A stretch of DNA of 64,000 bases from Blastopirellula sediminis. Lineage in GTDB: Bacteria; Planctomycetota; Planctomycetia; Pirellulales; Pirellulaceae. The notes beneath the pieces were generated by a model. That model was not told where the DNA came from, did not search any database, and saw nothing but the letters and a program-made list of their open reading frames with translations. Each line of letters begins with the position of its first letter. The first letter of the stretch is position 1. This document shows positions 50,633 to 58,518 of this stretch, one piece after another. The position numbers and the translations under genes were made by a program. The stretch spans positions 248,001 to 312,000 of the forward strand of contig NZ_JAJKFT010000002.1 of NCBI RefSeq assembly GCF_020966755.1, given 5' to 3'.

Positions 50633-52054
50633 CTAGGAGAGGATGTCGTTCATCACGTGACCGTGAACGTCGGTCAGCCGGAAGTCACGACCAGCGTAGC
50701 GATAGGTCAGGCGCGTATGGTCGAATCCGAGCAAATGCAAGATCGTCGCATGGAGGTCATGCACGCTGGTCGGTCGCTCGACCGCTTTGAATCCGAATTC
50801 GTCGGTGGCGCCATAGGCCGTTCCGCCGCGCACGCCGCCGCCAGCCATCCAGACCGAAAAGCCGTAATGATTGTGGTCTCGGCCCAGGGTGGAAGCGCCG
50901 CTCCCATTCAGTTCGACGGTCGGCGTTCGCCCGAACTCGCCGCCCCACAGGATCAGCGTGTCTTCAAAGATGCCGCGGCGTTTCAAGTCGGTCATCAGGG
51001 CTGCGATCGGCTGGTCGATTTCGCCCGACAGCTTGCGGTGGCTTGGCTCCAGGTTGGCATGATGATCCCACGCATTGCCGGCGTCATGCCACAGTTGCAC
51101 GTACCGAACCCCGCGCTCCAATAGGCGCCGTGCGATCAACGTCTGGCGCCCATGAACCCCTTCGCCATAGAGCTGACGCGTTTCCTGCGTCTCCTGGTTG
51201 ATGTCGAACGCATCGGCCGCTTCCATTTGCATCCGGAACGCCAGCTCAAACGAATGAATTCGCGATTCCAGCCGGGGATCATGCCGCTGATTCTGGTGCT
51301 CGGAGTTCAATTCGTTCAGCAGCGCCAATTGCCGACTTTGGATTTCGGTCGTCGCATGGGGACTGCGAATGTCTTCGATCAGCTTGTCGAGTTTCTCGTG
51401 CTTCGTGTTGATGTAGGTTCCCTGCAAGCTGCCTGGCAAAAAGCCAGACTGCCAGTTGGCGGTTCCGCTGACCGGAAGGCCGTTGGGGCACATCGCGATG
51501 AAGCCCGGCAGATTTTGGTTTTCGGTCCCCAGACCATACAACGTCCACGAACCGACGCTGGGCCGCGGCAGGACCGAGTCGCCGCAGTTCATCAACATTA
51601 AGGAGGGCTCGTGATTCGGCACTTGGGCGTACATCGATCGGACGACGGCGATGTCGTCCGCATGTTCGGCCGTCTTGGCGAACAGTTCGCTCACTTCCAG
51701 TCCGCTTTCGCCGTACTTCTTGAACTTGAAGGGGGAGGGCATGCAAGCGCCGGTCTTCCGTTCGGTGGCCAACGACATCGGAGGCGCTTGCCCGGCGTAC
51801 TTTTGCAGCATCGGCTTGGGGTCGAACGTGTCGACATGCGACGGACCACCGTTCAGGAAGAAATGGACGACCCGTTTCACTTTGCCGGGAAAATGCGGCT
51901 TCTTTGCGGCCAGGGGCGAGTTCAGCTCTAAGGGGCTTGCGAGCGCTTCGTTAGGCGTGCCGAGCAAGGAGGATAGCCCGAGCATTCCCAACCCGATTCC
52001 AGATCGCTGCAACATGGTGCGGCGATTGATCGCGTTTAAATGGTTTGACGGCAT
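50633..52054 (-). CDS. DUF1501 protein, Tat-exported
   Basis: A 473-residue planctomycete DUF1501 protein (sulfatase/alkaline-phosphatase-like fold). The ATG at 52054 is chosen because it starts a twin-arginine signal (NRRTMLQRSGIGLGMLGLSS). Family marks are FFLNGGPSHVDTFDPKP near the N-terminus and GGEFGRTPTVELNGSG, GRDHNHYGFSVWMAGGG in the C-terminal third. It lies 5 nt after the PSD1 gene stop, the standard pairing in planctomycetes, where such pairs accompany carbohydrate-degradation loci. The exact reaction is unknown. Confidence 0.93.
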   Translation of the reverse strand: MPSNHLNAINRRTMLQRSGIGLGMLGLSSLLGTPNEALASPLELNSPLAAKKPHFPGKVKRVVHFFLNGGPSHVDTFDPKPMLQKYAGQAPPMSLATERKTGACMPSPFKFKKYGESGLEVSELFAKTAEHADDIAVVRSMYAQVPNHEPSLMLMNCGDSVLPRPSVGSWTLYGLGTENQNLPGFIAMCPNGLPVSGTANWQSGFLPGSLQGTYINTKHEKLDKLIEDIRSPHATTEIQSRQLALLNELNSEHQNQRHDPRLESRIHSFELAFRMQMEAADAFDINQETQETRQLYGEGVHGRQTLIARRLLERGVRYVQLWHDAGNAWDHHANLEPSHRKLSGEIDQPIAALMTDLKRRGIFEDTLILWGGEFGRTPTVELNGSGASTLGRDHNHYGFSVWMAGGGVRGGTAYGATDEFGFKAVERPTSVHDLHATILHLLGFDHTRLTYRYAGRDFRLTDVHGHVMNDILS

Positions 52055-52059
52055 GACGG

Positions 52060-55000
52060 CTAATCCACAAACAGGAATTCGTTGGAGAGGAGTAAGACTT
52101 GAGCGAGTTGCTCCCACGCATCGAGCTCGCGATCGCTTCCGCCGGTAAAGTTGCGATTCGCGTCCCATTCCGGAAGCGGCGAATCGGCGGCGGCAGATTG
52201 CGACAGCGCGGTCACCTTGGGAGACCAAAGATGCTGATCGCTATTGAGGACTTCGAGAATGTCGACGACGAAGTCGAGCGATTCCCCCTGCTTCAACTCG
52301 ACGCTCGAGAGGTTGATCTCACGCGTTGCGTTGTGAACGTGCTCTTTACGCAAAACTTCGCCGCGACTGGTGAGGACCCAGCAGCGAATCCCATCGGCGA
52401 CCGGCTCTTCATGGACCACCGTCGAGCGCACCGCGTAGATGCCATCGGCTGGAGCAGTCCAGCGACGCACGATGGCATGTTGCAGATCGTTTCCGGGATG
52501 TCCTCCTTCGGCGGTGATTTGGGCCCAGCCTGTTTGGACGTCTGGCCAGGATGATCCACCTTGCCAGGCGTCGCCGGTGAAGTAGGGAAGGGGAGTGAAG
52601 TTGGAAAGCGTGCCGGTTACAGGATCAATTTGGCCATACCCGTACGACCAGGCGTCGGCCAGCGGCACAGCTTCCGAATCCTGCTGCCGCAGATGCGACG
52701 TTTCGACAAATCGAAGCGCGGCGGTACGCTCGCCCTGACTCGGCGACCGTTGCAGGATCTGGCGAAAGAGGGAATCGACCGCTTGCGCCGGCTCGGCCTC
52801 TTTTTCGTCCACGCTTGCCGCCAGCACACGAGCCCGGTCGGCGAGGAACGTATGGTTCAGGCCGAACAAAGCCTGCTGCGGTACCGTCGTTTCCGAACGC
52901 TGCGGCGTATGCAAGTCCGGATTGGCGAAGTCGAACGTTTGCAGGATCGTTGGGAGGGACTCGCGGTCGATGCGGGTGTAGATCGTGCGCCGCGCCCCTT
53001 TATCGCTTACGTCAAACAGCGGATCTCCCTGGCCGCCGGCGCGGCGATTCAATTGGTCGGCGACCGCCAGACTCGCGTCACGGAACTGTTCAAAGCTCAG
53101 TCGACGCGGATTCATCCGCCAGAGCAGGCGATTCTCGGGATCGGTCTGATTGGCTTGGACAAAAGCGGCAGGACTCTCCGGACCGTCCGATCGCTGTTGG
53201 TAGGCGGACGAGAGCATGATCTCGCGATGGAGTCGTTTGGTGCTCCAACCATTGTCGATAAGGGTACGAGCGAGCCAATCGAGCAGGTCAGGATGGGTCG
53301 GCGGATCGGCTCGCGTGCCGAAGTCGCTCGGCGTACGGACGATTCCCTGACCAAAGTGATGCATCCAGATGCGATTCGCCCAGACGCGCGCCGTCAGGGG
53401 ATTGTCGCTCGATGCGATCGCATCGGCTAACTCGCGGCGTCCGCTTCCTTCGGCAAACGGCTGCCGATCTTCGCCGGAGAGGATCTCGAGGAAGCGGAGC
53501 GGAACCTCGTCGCCGGGATTGTTCACGTTTCCGCGGCGCAAGATTCTGGGTTGCACAATCGTCGGCTTGTCGACCAACTGAACGGCGTGCGGGATCACGT
53601 CGGCGTTGGCGATAATCCATTGATCAAACGCGGTTTGCAGCTTCCACATCTCGATGCAGGCGCTGGTATCGACGTCGAATTCGATGTTGATAAAGTCGAG
53701 ATCCGCAATCAGGCAAGGGGAGTCAGCGGCGTACATGACCTTACGCAATTGTTCCAGGTCCATATCGCTAAGCGATTGGGGGGCTGCGTTTCCGGCGTCG
53801 GTCGCCGACTTCACCTGTTCGTCCCAAGTGCGGCAGACTTCGGAGAACAGCTCTGCGTACCGCGCGATCATTTCCTGCCGCGAACCAGGCGCCGTTTGAA
53901 ATGCCTTGGCGACGTGCGGGTTGATCGGCGTTTCTGATTCTCGCAGTTTGTTGAGCGTTTCTTGCGCCTGCGGGGCGAACGTTTCGTCGGGCAGCTTCGC
54001 TAACGCGCGCCAGACGACGAAGACGGGATCATCCGCTTGCGTCGCTTCGTTCAGGTAACGTTGCCAACGCCACACCGTCGACGGGAGCAAATCCTCCTTG
54101 GATAGGATCTGGCTGAACGCTTGTTGCGGGTACTTTTCGAGTTCGAATTGGGCGGTTAGATAGTCGCCAATCCGACTGCGGGTCAACTTCGCGAATTCGT
54201 CTCGCGTCGCCTGCAGTCCACTCTGCAGTGCTTGGCGGCGTTTTTCCAACTCCGCCTGCGCCTCTGGGTTCTTCGACGTGGTGAAGATTGGCACGGTCGA
54301 TTCGGCCGAATTCTGGAAGACGCCGTAGAGCGAATAATAATCGGCGGTCGGAATTGGATCGAACTTGTGGTCGTGACAGCGGGCGCACCCGACCGTCAGC
54401 CCCAACAGACCGCGTGTGACGACGTCGATCCGGTCGTCGATAATATCGGGTTCAACTCCCAGAAAACGTCGCCCCAGCGTCAGGTAACCCATCGCAGCGG
54501 CCGACTTGGGATCGTGAGGCGCTACCTGGTCGGCGGCCAATTGCAGCCGCACGAACTGGTCGTAGGGCATATCTTGGTTGAAGGCCTGGATTACCCAGTC
54601 GCGATAGTGGGCCGAGTGAACGAAGTTGCGTTCTTCGCGACCATACACGTAGCCTTTGGTGTCGGAGTAGCGCGCGACATCAAGCCAATGACGCGCCCAA
54701 TGTTCGCCATAAGCAGGCGACGCGAGCAAACGTTCGATCAGCCGCTCATAGGAATCGGGACTTGGATCGGCCACGAACGCGTCGACTTCTTCCTGCGTTG
54801 GCGGCAGTCCGGTCAGATCGAACGTCGCACGACGAATCAACGAGCGACGGTCCGCTGGCGGAGACGGCGCGAGATCATGTTCCTGAAGCCGCTGAAGGAT
54901 AAACCGATCAACGTCTGTCTGCGGCCATTGCGTGTCCTTCAACTCCGGCGGCGTCGGAGAAGAAATCGGCTGGAAGGCCCAATGGTTGCGCCGCGCGGCG

Positions 55001-55434
55001 TCGTCTAAATCGGGCACGTCGGACTCAGGCCAGGCGGCGCCTGAGGCGATCCAATTGCGGAGCAAGGTGATTTCGGCCGGCGAAAGTTTCTTTCCGCTCG
55101 ACTCCGGAGGCATTTGCTCAAGCTCGTCAGTCGACTCGATGCGACTGATGAGAAGGCTGTCGGCCGGCTTGCCTGGAACAATGACCGGTCCGCTATCGCC
55201 CCCTTCCAGCGCAAAGCGGCGGGCGTCGAGCCGCAAGCTGGCCCATTGCGTTTTCGCTCCATGGCAGTTGAAGCATTTTTCGGCCAACAGGGGACGAATC
55301 TGCTTCTCGAACTGTTCGATCGCTTCGGCGCTCGGCTCGGTTGAAGTCTGCGCGGCAGCCTCTTCCGAGACGGTTGCGTTTGACGCAAGCAGGGCAAATG
55401 CCAGGATGCGAATTAGTTTTGCGGCGGGAGACAT
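52060..55434 (-). CDS. PSD1 and planctomycete cytochrome c protein (DUF1549/DUF1553)
   Basis: A 1124-residue secreted protein starting at 55434 with a signal peptide (LIRILAFALLASNATVSE). Domain order: planctomycete cytochrome C domain with heme motif EKCFNCHGAKTQWASLRLDA (CxxCH), DUF1549 at ~150-350 (TGLPPTQEEVDAF, ARHWLDVARYSDTKGYVYGR, then a second CxxCH in TVGCARCHDHKFDPI), DUF1553 in the second half (LADAIASSDNPLTARVWANR), and a C-terminal carbohydrate-binding-like region. Likely a heme-bearing periplasmic protein working with the DUF1501 partner encoded immediately downstream. Function still not established in the family. Confidence 0.95.
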   Translation of the reverse strand: MSPAAKLIRILAFALLASNATVSEEAAAQTSTEPSAEAIEQFEKQIRPLLAEKCFNCHGAKTQWASLRLDARRFALEGGDSGPVIVPGKPADSLLISRIESTDELEQMPPESSGKKLSPAEITLLRNWIASGAAWPESDVPDLDDAARRNHWAFQPISSPTPPELKDTQWPQTDVDRFILQRLQEHDLAPSPPADRRSLIRRATFDLTGLPPTQEEVDAFVADPSPDSYERLIERLLASPAYGEHWARHWLDVARYSDTKGYVYGREERNFVHSAHYRDWVIQAFNQDMPYDQFVRLQLAADQVAPHDPKSAAAMGYLTLGRRFLGVEPDIIDDRIDVVTRGLLGLTVGCARCHDHKFDPIPTADYYSLYGVFQNSAESTVPIFTTSKNPEAQAELEKRRQALQSGLQATRDEFAKLTRSRIGDYLTAQFELEKYPQQAFSQILSKEDLLPSTVWRWQRYLNEATQADDPVFVVWRALAKLPDETFAPQAQETLNKLRESETPINPHVAKAFQTAPGSRQEMIARYAELFSEVCRTWDEQVKSATDAGNAAPQSLSDMDLEQLRKVMYAADSPCLIADLDFINIEFDVDTSACIEMWKLQTAFDQWIIANADVIPHAVQLVDKPTIVQPRILRRGNVNNPGDEVPLRFLEILSGEDRQPFAEGSGRRELADAIASSDNPLTARVWANRIWMHHFGQGIVRTPSDFGTRADPPTHPDLLDWLARTLIDNGWSTKRLHREIMLSSAYQQRSDGPESPAAFVQANQTDPENRLLWRMNPRRLSFEQFRDASLAVADQLNRRAGGQGDPLFDVSDKGARRTIYTRIDRESLPTILQTFDFANPDLHTPQRSETTVPQQALFGLNHTFLADRARVLAASVDEKEAEPAQAVDSLFRQILQRSPSQGERTAALRFVETSHLRQQDSEAVPLADAWSYGYGQIDPVTGTLSNFTPLPYFTGDAWQGGSSWPDVQTGWAQITAEGGHPGNDLQHAIVRRWTAPADGIYAVRSTVVHEEPVADGIRCWVLTSRGEVLRKEHVHNATREINLSSVELKQGESLDFVVDILEVLNSDQHLWSPKVTALSQSAAADSPLPEWDANRNFTGGSDRELDAWEQLAQVLLLSNEFLFVD

Positions 55435-55476
55435 AATGCGATGGTAGGAGACGATTGTGACGCTTTCAATCAACAT

Positions 55477-55929
55477 TTACTTGCGGGCGCGGTTCGACGT
55501 CTTTTTCGTCGAATCGAACGACACCGAAAGGGGCTCGTTTGCGTCGGCGCCGATTTCCAACTCTTGTTCTGGGAATTCGACATACCGAATTTCATCGATG
55601 ATCTGACCTGGGGGGGAGGGAGGAGGCGCTTCCATCTGGCGCCCCGTTTTCACCGCTCCGCTCACCTGGACGATCACCTTGCCCGGCGACAACTGTTGCG
55701 AGGCGTTGATCTTGAATTTTCCATCCGTGATCGTCGTTCCGCGACTTGGTCCGACTCCATCGGCCGGTATAAAGACGATGCTGCCGCTATCTAATGGCTG
55801 GCCGTTGTAGGTGACCTCGCCTAGCAGCGGTATGCCGCCGCGCCCACAACCGACCGCAACTAGGATGGCTGCGGCGCAGATCCATTTCCCACGCAAGGCG
55901 GAACAAAGCAAGTTCGCCATTCGTTTCAT
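55477..55929 (-). CDS. Small lipoprotein, carboxypeptidase-regulatory-like fold
   Basis: A 150-residue lipoprotein. The N-terminus has a signal with lipobox LVAVGCGRG (Cys ~28). The mature part (LGEVTYNGQPLDSGSIVFIP, FKINASQQLSPGKVIVQVSG) matches the beta-sandwich lipoproteins that sit beside DUF1559 proteins in planctomycete genomes. It is followed by PSD1 after 42 nt. Probably an outer-surface structural protein; function unknown. Confidence 0.85.
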   Translation of the reverse strand: MKRMANLLCSALRGKWICAAAILVAVGCGRGGIPLLGEVTYNGQPLDSGSIVFIPADGVGPSRGTTITDGKFKINASQQLSPGKVIVQVSGAVKTGRQMEAPPPSPPGQIIDEIRYVEFPEQELEIGADANEPLSVSFDSTKKTSNRARK

Positions 55930-56078
55930 CCGTATCTGGTTAAGGAAAGTTGCTTCAGGACGAACTGCCGCTTGCAGTCGCCACTTTGGAAAGCGCTCCC
56001 CAGCCGGGAGACGCCGTCTGTTTGAATCTTCGACGCGTTCGCTGGTTTCTCGTTCAAACCGAAGCGAGGCGATGGAAA

Positions 56079-57026
56079 CTAAAAGCCCGTGAATAGGACT
56101 TCGCCGTTGATCGCCTGAGGCGTTCCCAGCGACCGCCAGACGTTAAGTTCGATCGTCTCGCCGACAAAGTGAACGCTGCCGTCTCCCGCGAGGAGATTCA
56201 CCCCGCCTGGATGGTTGCTTCGAGCCGTGGTACGCAGCTGCCGATCCCAATAGCCGTTGAATACGCCGACGCATGGAGCGAACGTGGTGGAGACGCAATG
56301 GCCATTGCGGGTCTGATCGGGCGTCGAATCACCTGGCGTGTAGTTGTGATGGTAGTAGGCGCCCTCCGAGTAGTTGGAGCCGCGTTGATCGCCGGTCGTT
56401 CCAGCGGCGGGAACATTGATGATTTCCGTCATCATCGCGGTGTTTGTGGTTCCGTCGGTCAGATCGGCCAGGCGCAACTTGCTATCGCAGAACATCACCC
56501 CTTTTTCGGCGCGTGGACGAATATTCGCGTGGCTGGCGTCACCTTCGCGTCCAGGACCAATCCCATTATTGGCGACATAGCTGCGATGCGCGGCAAAGTT
56601 CAGCCAGTTGTCGACCGGCGTGTCGGACGGACAGAGATAGGCTTCCAACTTGGCGCCGGTCACCAATTCGTTGGCCGCATTTCCGCCCCCGAACCCGGCT
56701 TTGAAGTTGGCCGAATCATACAATGCTTTCTGCTCGATAAACGGCAGCAGGTAGATCGCCCAGATCGATTCGTCGGCGGCGGTATTGGAGACCACGCCGA
56801 CATTTCCCGGGGGCAATACGCCGTAAGTATCGTGATGCATGTGACACGCCAGGCCGATTTGCTTCAGCTTATTGGTGCAATCCATTCGTCGCGCCGCTTC
56901 GCGAGCTTGCTGCACCGCCGGCAATAACAAGGCGATCAAGACGCCGATAATCGCGATCACGACCAGTAGTTCGACCAGCGTGAACCCCTGGCGATGACGG
57001 GAATGGACGAAGTTGAACGAACTCAT
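56079..57026 (-). CDS. DUF1559 protein (prepilin-like N-terminus)
   Basis: A 315-residue DUF1559 protein, one of a large planctomycete family. The ATG at 57026 has GGAG 7 nt upstream. The prepilin-type start HRQGFTLVELLVVIAIIGVL is at residues ~10-30, followed by QQAREAARRMDCTNKLKQIG, and the C-terminal signature NHPGGVNLLAGDGSVHF is intact. It is the first gene of the nine-gene operon and lies 138 nt from two palindromes bound, I infer, by the GntR regulator. Role probably cell-surface; not enzymatic. Confidence 0.93.
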   Translation of the reverse strand: MSSFNFVHSRHRQGFTLVELLVVIAIIGVLIALLLPAVQQAREAARRMDCTNKLKQIGLACHMHHDTYGVLPPGNVGVVSNTAADESIWAIYLLPFIEQKALYDSANFKAGFGGGNAANELVTGAKLEAYLCPSDTPVDNWLNFAAHRSYVANNGIGPGREGDASHANIRPRAEKGVMFCDSKLRLADLTDGTTNTAMMTEIINVPAAGTTGDQRGSNYSEGAYYHHNYTPGDSTPDQTRNGHCVSTTFAPCVGVFNGYWDRQLRTTARSNHPGGVNLLAGDGSVHFVGETIELNVWRSLGTPQAINGEVLFTGF

Positions 57027-57163
57027 GACAGACTCCAAGGAAGGGACGGGATTAGGAGTGCAAAAAAAGGAGAGAACGGCGCTATCGCTGAAATAGGGCT
57101 TACGGCAACATTTCGCTCGTCGTTTGCTCTATTCAATAAACTTCGCCAGATGTTCAGCTCCAA

Positions 57164-57175
57164 ATTGTCAACAAT
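57164..57175. promoter_or_regulatory. Operator-like palindrome ATTGTCAACAAT (1)
   Basis: A near-palindromic TTGTnnACAA box of the kind bound by GntR/FCD regulators. It lies 138 nt upstream of the DUF1559 start and 21 bp, two helical turns, from the next box. Confidence 0.65.
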
Positions 57176-57184
57176 CTATTCTGG

Positions 57185-57196
57185 ATTGTCAACAAT
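57185..57196. promoter_or_regulatory. Operator-like palindrome ATTGTCAACAAT (2)
   Basis: Identical to the box at 57164-57175, on the same face of the helix. The pair probably controls the nine-gene operon. Confidence 0.65.
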
Positions 57197-57417
57197 TTAT
57201 TTCCCAAGCATTTAATGCAAGCGGCGTGCCAACTTTGCGCCCAAACCTTCTTTGCAAAGCAAAGTACCCTTGGAACCAACTAAGGCCACATGAAGGGTGG
57301 ATAATCTCGCCTTTAGTGAGAAGGAACTGGTGCCATTCACTGCGCAATGCCTGGGAGGCGAGCGAGTTGCCGAAGGCAATGCTGAGAAAATGGGCGGGCT
57401 AATCGTCCCGATAGCGA

Positions 57418-58050
57418 CTACTCGATCTTCTCGCTCAACAACTCGAGAGCCGCTTGCAGGTCGCCCGCATGGATGCAGTCGACGATCGCCCGATGCTCGT
57501 CATAGATGACCATCGGGTCGGGGCAGCGGCGCTGCGTGCGGCGAAAATGAGAGCGGATGCGATAGACCATCGCTTCCCAGATTACCAGCAGATCGGGTTG
57601 GCCGGCCCGCTCCATCAGCGAGCGATGAAATGCAATGTCGGTCTCGGCGATCGCCGCATAGTCGCGGGCCGCACATGCCGCTTTCATGCGTTCCAGCAAC
57701 TCTTCCCAGCGCTGAAAGTCTTCTTCATCGAGCTCGTCGAAGATCAGTTCCAGGGCGTAGCCTTCCAACATGCGTCGGATCGGCACGATCAAGTCGCGAA
57801 TTGGCTTCGGCGGTTCGGCCGCCACCACGACGCCTCGATTGGGCCGCGTGACGAGCAGCCCTTGATGCGTCAGTTTCTGAAACGCTTCACGAATCGCGTT
57901 TCGTCCCTGATTAAATCGCTTCGAGACGTCCATCTCCGTTAATCTGGCCCCCTCGGGTAGCTGGCCAGAAAGGATTTCTTCGCGCAATTGCTCGACAATT
58001 TCCGTGGTGCGGTGCGATTTTTTGCTGTCCACCATGTCGAGATTCGCCAT
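57418..58050 (-). CDS. GntR-family regulator, FCD (FadR) subfamily
   Basis: A 210-residue regulator. The winged helix at ~10-80 shows EIVEQLREEILSGQLPEGAR and the recognition part SKRFNQGRNAIREAFQKLTH with GLLVTRPNRGVVVA. The FCD ligand domain at ~85-205 has DIAFHRSLMERAGQPDLLV (His/Asp metal-effector residues) and DEHRAIVDCIHAGDLQAALE. FCD regulators sense organic acids such as gluconate, lactate or uronates, which fits the sugar-acid genes. It is transcribed in the same direction as the operon from its own upstream region, where a perfect ATTGTCGACAAT lies 33 nt before its ATG, so autoregulation is likely. Confidence 0.92.
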   Translation of the reverse strand: MANLDMVDSKKSHRTTEIVEQLREEILSGQLPEGARLTEMDVSKRFNQGRNAIREAFQKLTHQGLLVTRPNRGVVVAAEPPKPIRDLIVPIRRMLEGYALELIFDELDEEDFQRWEELLERMKAACAARDYAAIAETDIAFHRSLMERAGQPDLLVIWEAMVYRIRSHFRRTQRRCPDPMVIYDEHRAIVDCIHAGDLQAALELLSEKIE

Positions 58051-58082
58051 TGATCGAGATTACTTTTTGCCGCAGTTCGCAA

Positions 58083-58094
58083 ATTGTCGACAAT
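58083..58094. promoter_or_regulatory. Operator-like palindrome ATTGTCGACAAT upstream of the GntR gene
   Basis: A perfect 12-bp palindrome differing at one base from the two boxes at 57164-57196, 33 nt from the GntR start. I infer autoregulation by the GntR/FCD protein. Confidence 0.7.
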
Positions 58095-58204
58095 CTTGTC
58101 TTCCTTTCAAATGTGCACGCTCGATGAGGGTATGTCAATCGCTGATCGTCGCCTCGTAAAGAAGGACGATACGCGTTTTTTTCCTTGCCAAAAGCGGCGC
58201 AGGC

Positions 58205-58303
58205 CAGGCGAAGCGCGATGCGGTAAACGCTCTTCCATTTGTGAAAGCGTCGGCGCCGCGGGACATCATTTCGATCGAGGAAGCGCGGGCAGGAACGGCG
58301 TAA
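58205..58303 (+). pseudogene. Integrase C-terminal remnant
   Basis: 32 sense codons in frame with a stop, reading QAKRDAVNALPFVKASAPRD then IISIEEARAGTA. It matches the tail of the integrase at 43608-44771 with several substitutions. The rest of the gene, including the catalytic domain, is absent: homology stops abruptly at about 58203. It marks the old end of a related element. Confidence 0.85.
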
Positions 58304-58375
58304 CAGTGCAGTTTGCGCACGCGACGAGCACAAACGCTTCGCTGCCGTCTTAACCACTACAAAAACGCCACTGAA

Positions 58376-58420
58376 GGACGACGAAACCGAAGGGCGCAGG
58401 TTCGCATCCTGCCATCCGCA
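58376..58420 (+). other. Second, decayed tRNA-Arg half site
   Basis: 45 nt matching the half site at 44858-44902 except at four positions, including a changed T-loop (TTCGCAT for TTCGAAT) and altered anticodon loop. It is followed by its own terminator-like hairpin. It cannot be part of a working tRNA. Confidence 0.75.
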
Positions 58421-58430
58421 CATGTTAAAG

Positions 58431-58460
58431 CCGCGAGTCTCTTTCGACTGGCGTTTTTTT
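58431..58460 (+). terminator. Intrinsic terminator after the second tRNA-Arg half
   Basis: GCGAGTC and GACTGGC pair with one mismatch around TCTTTC, followed by a run of seven T. Confidence 0.65.
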
Positions 58461-58518
58461 GTGCGCCGTGGGGTTTCTTCGCCGCTTCTGGCGACGGCTG
58501 CCCCCGGAATCGCGACGA

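Larger units (their letters stand above)
58203..58420 (+). repeat. Direct repeat B: integrase 3' end plus tRNA-Arg half (diverged)
   Basis: A 218-bp counterpart of 44671-44902 in the same orientation. Both the integrase codons and the spacer show substitutions and a small deletion, so it is an older or separately derived copy. Confidence 0.85.
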
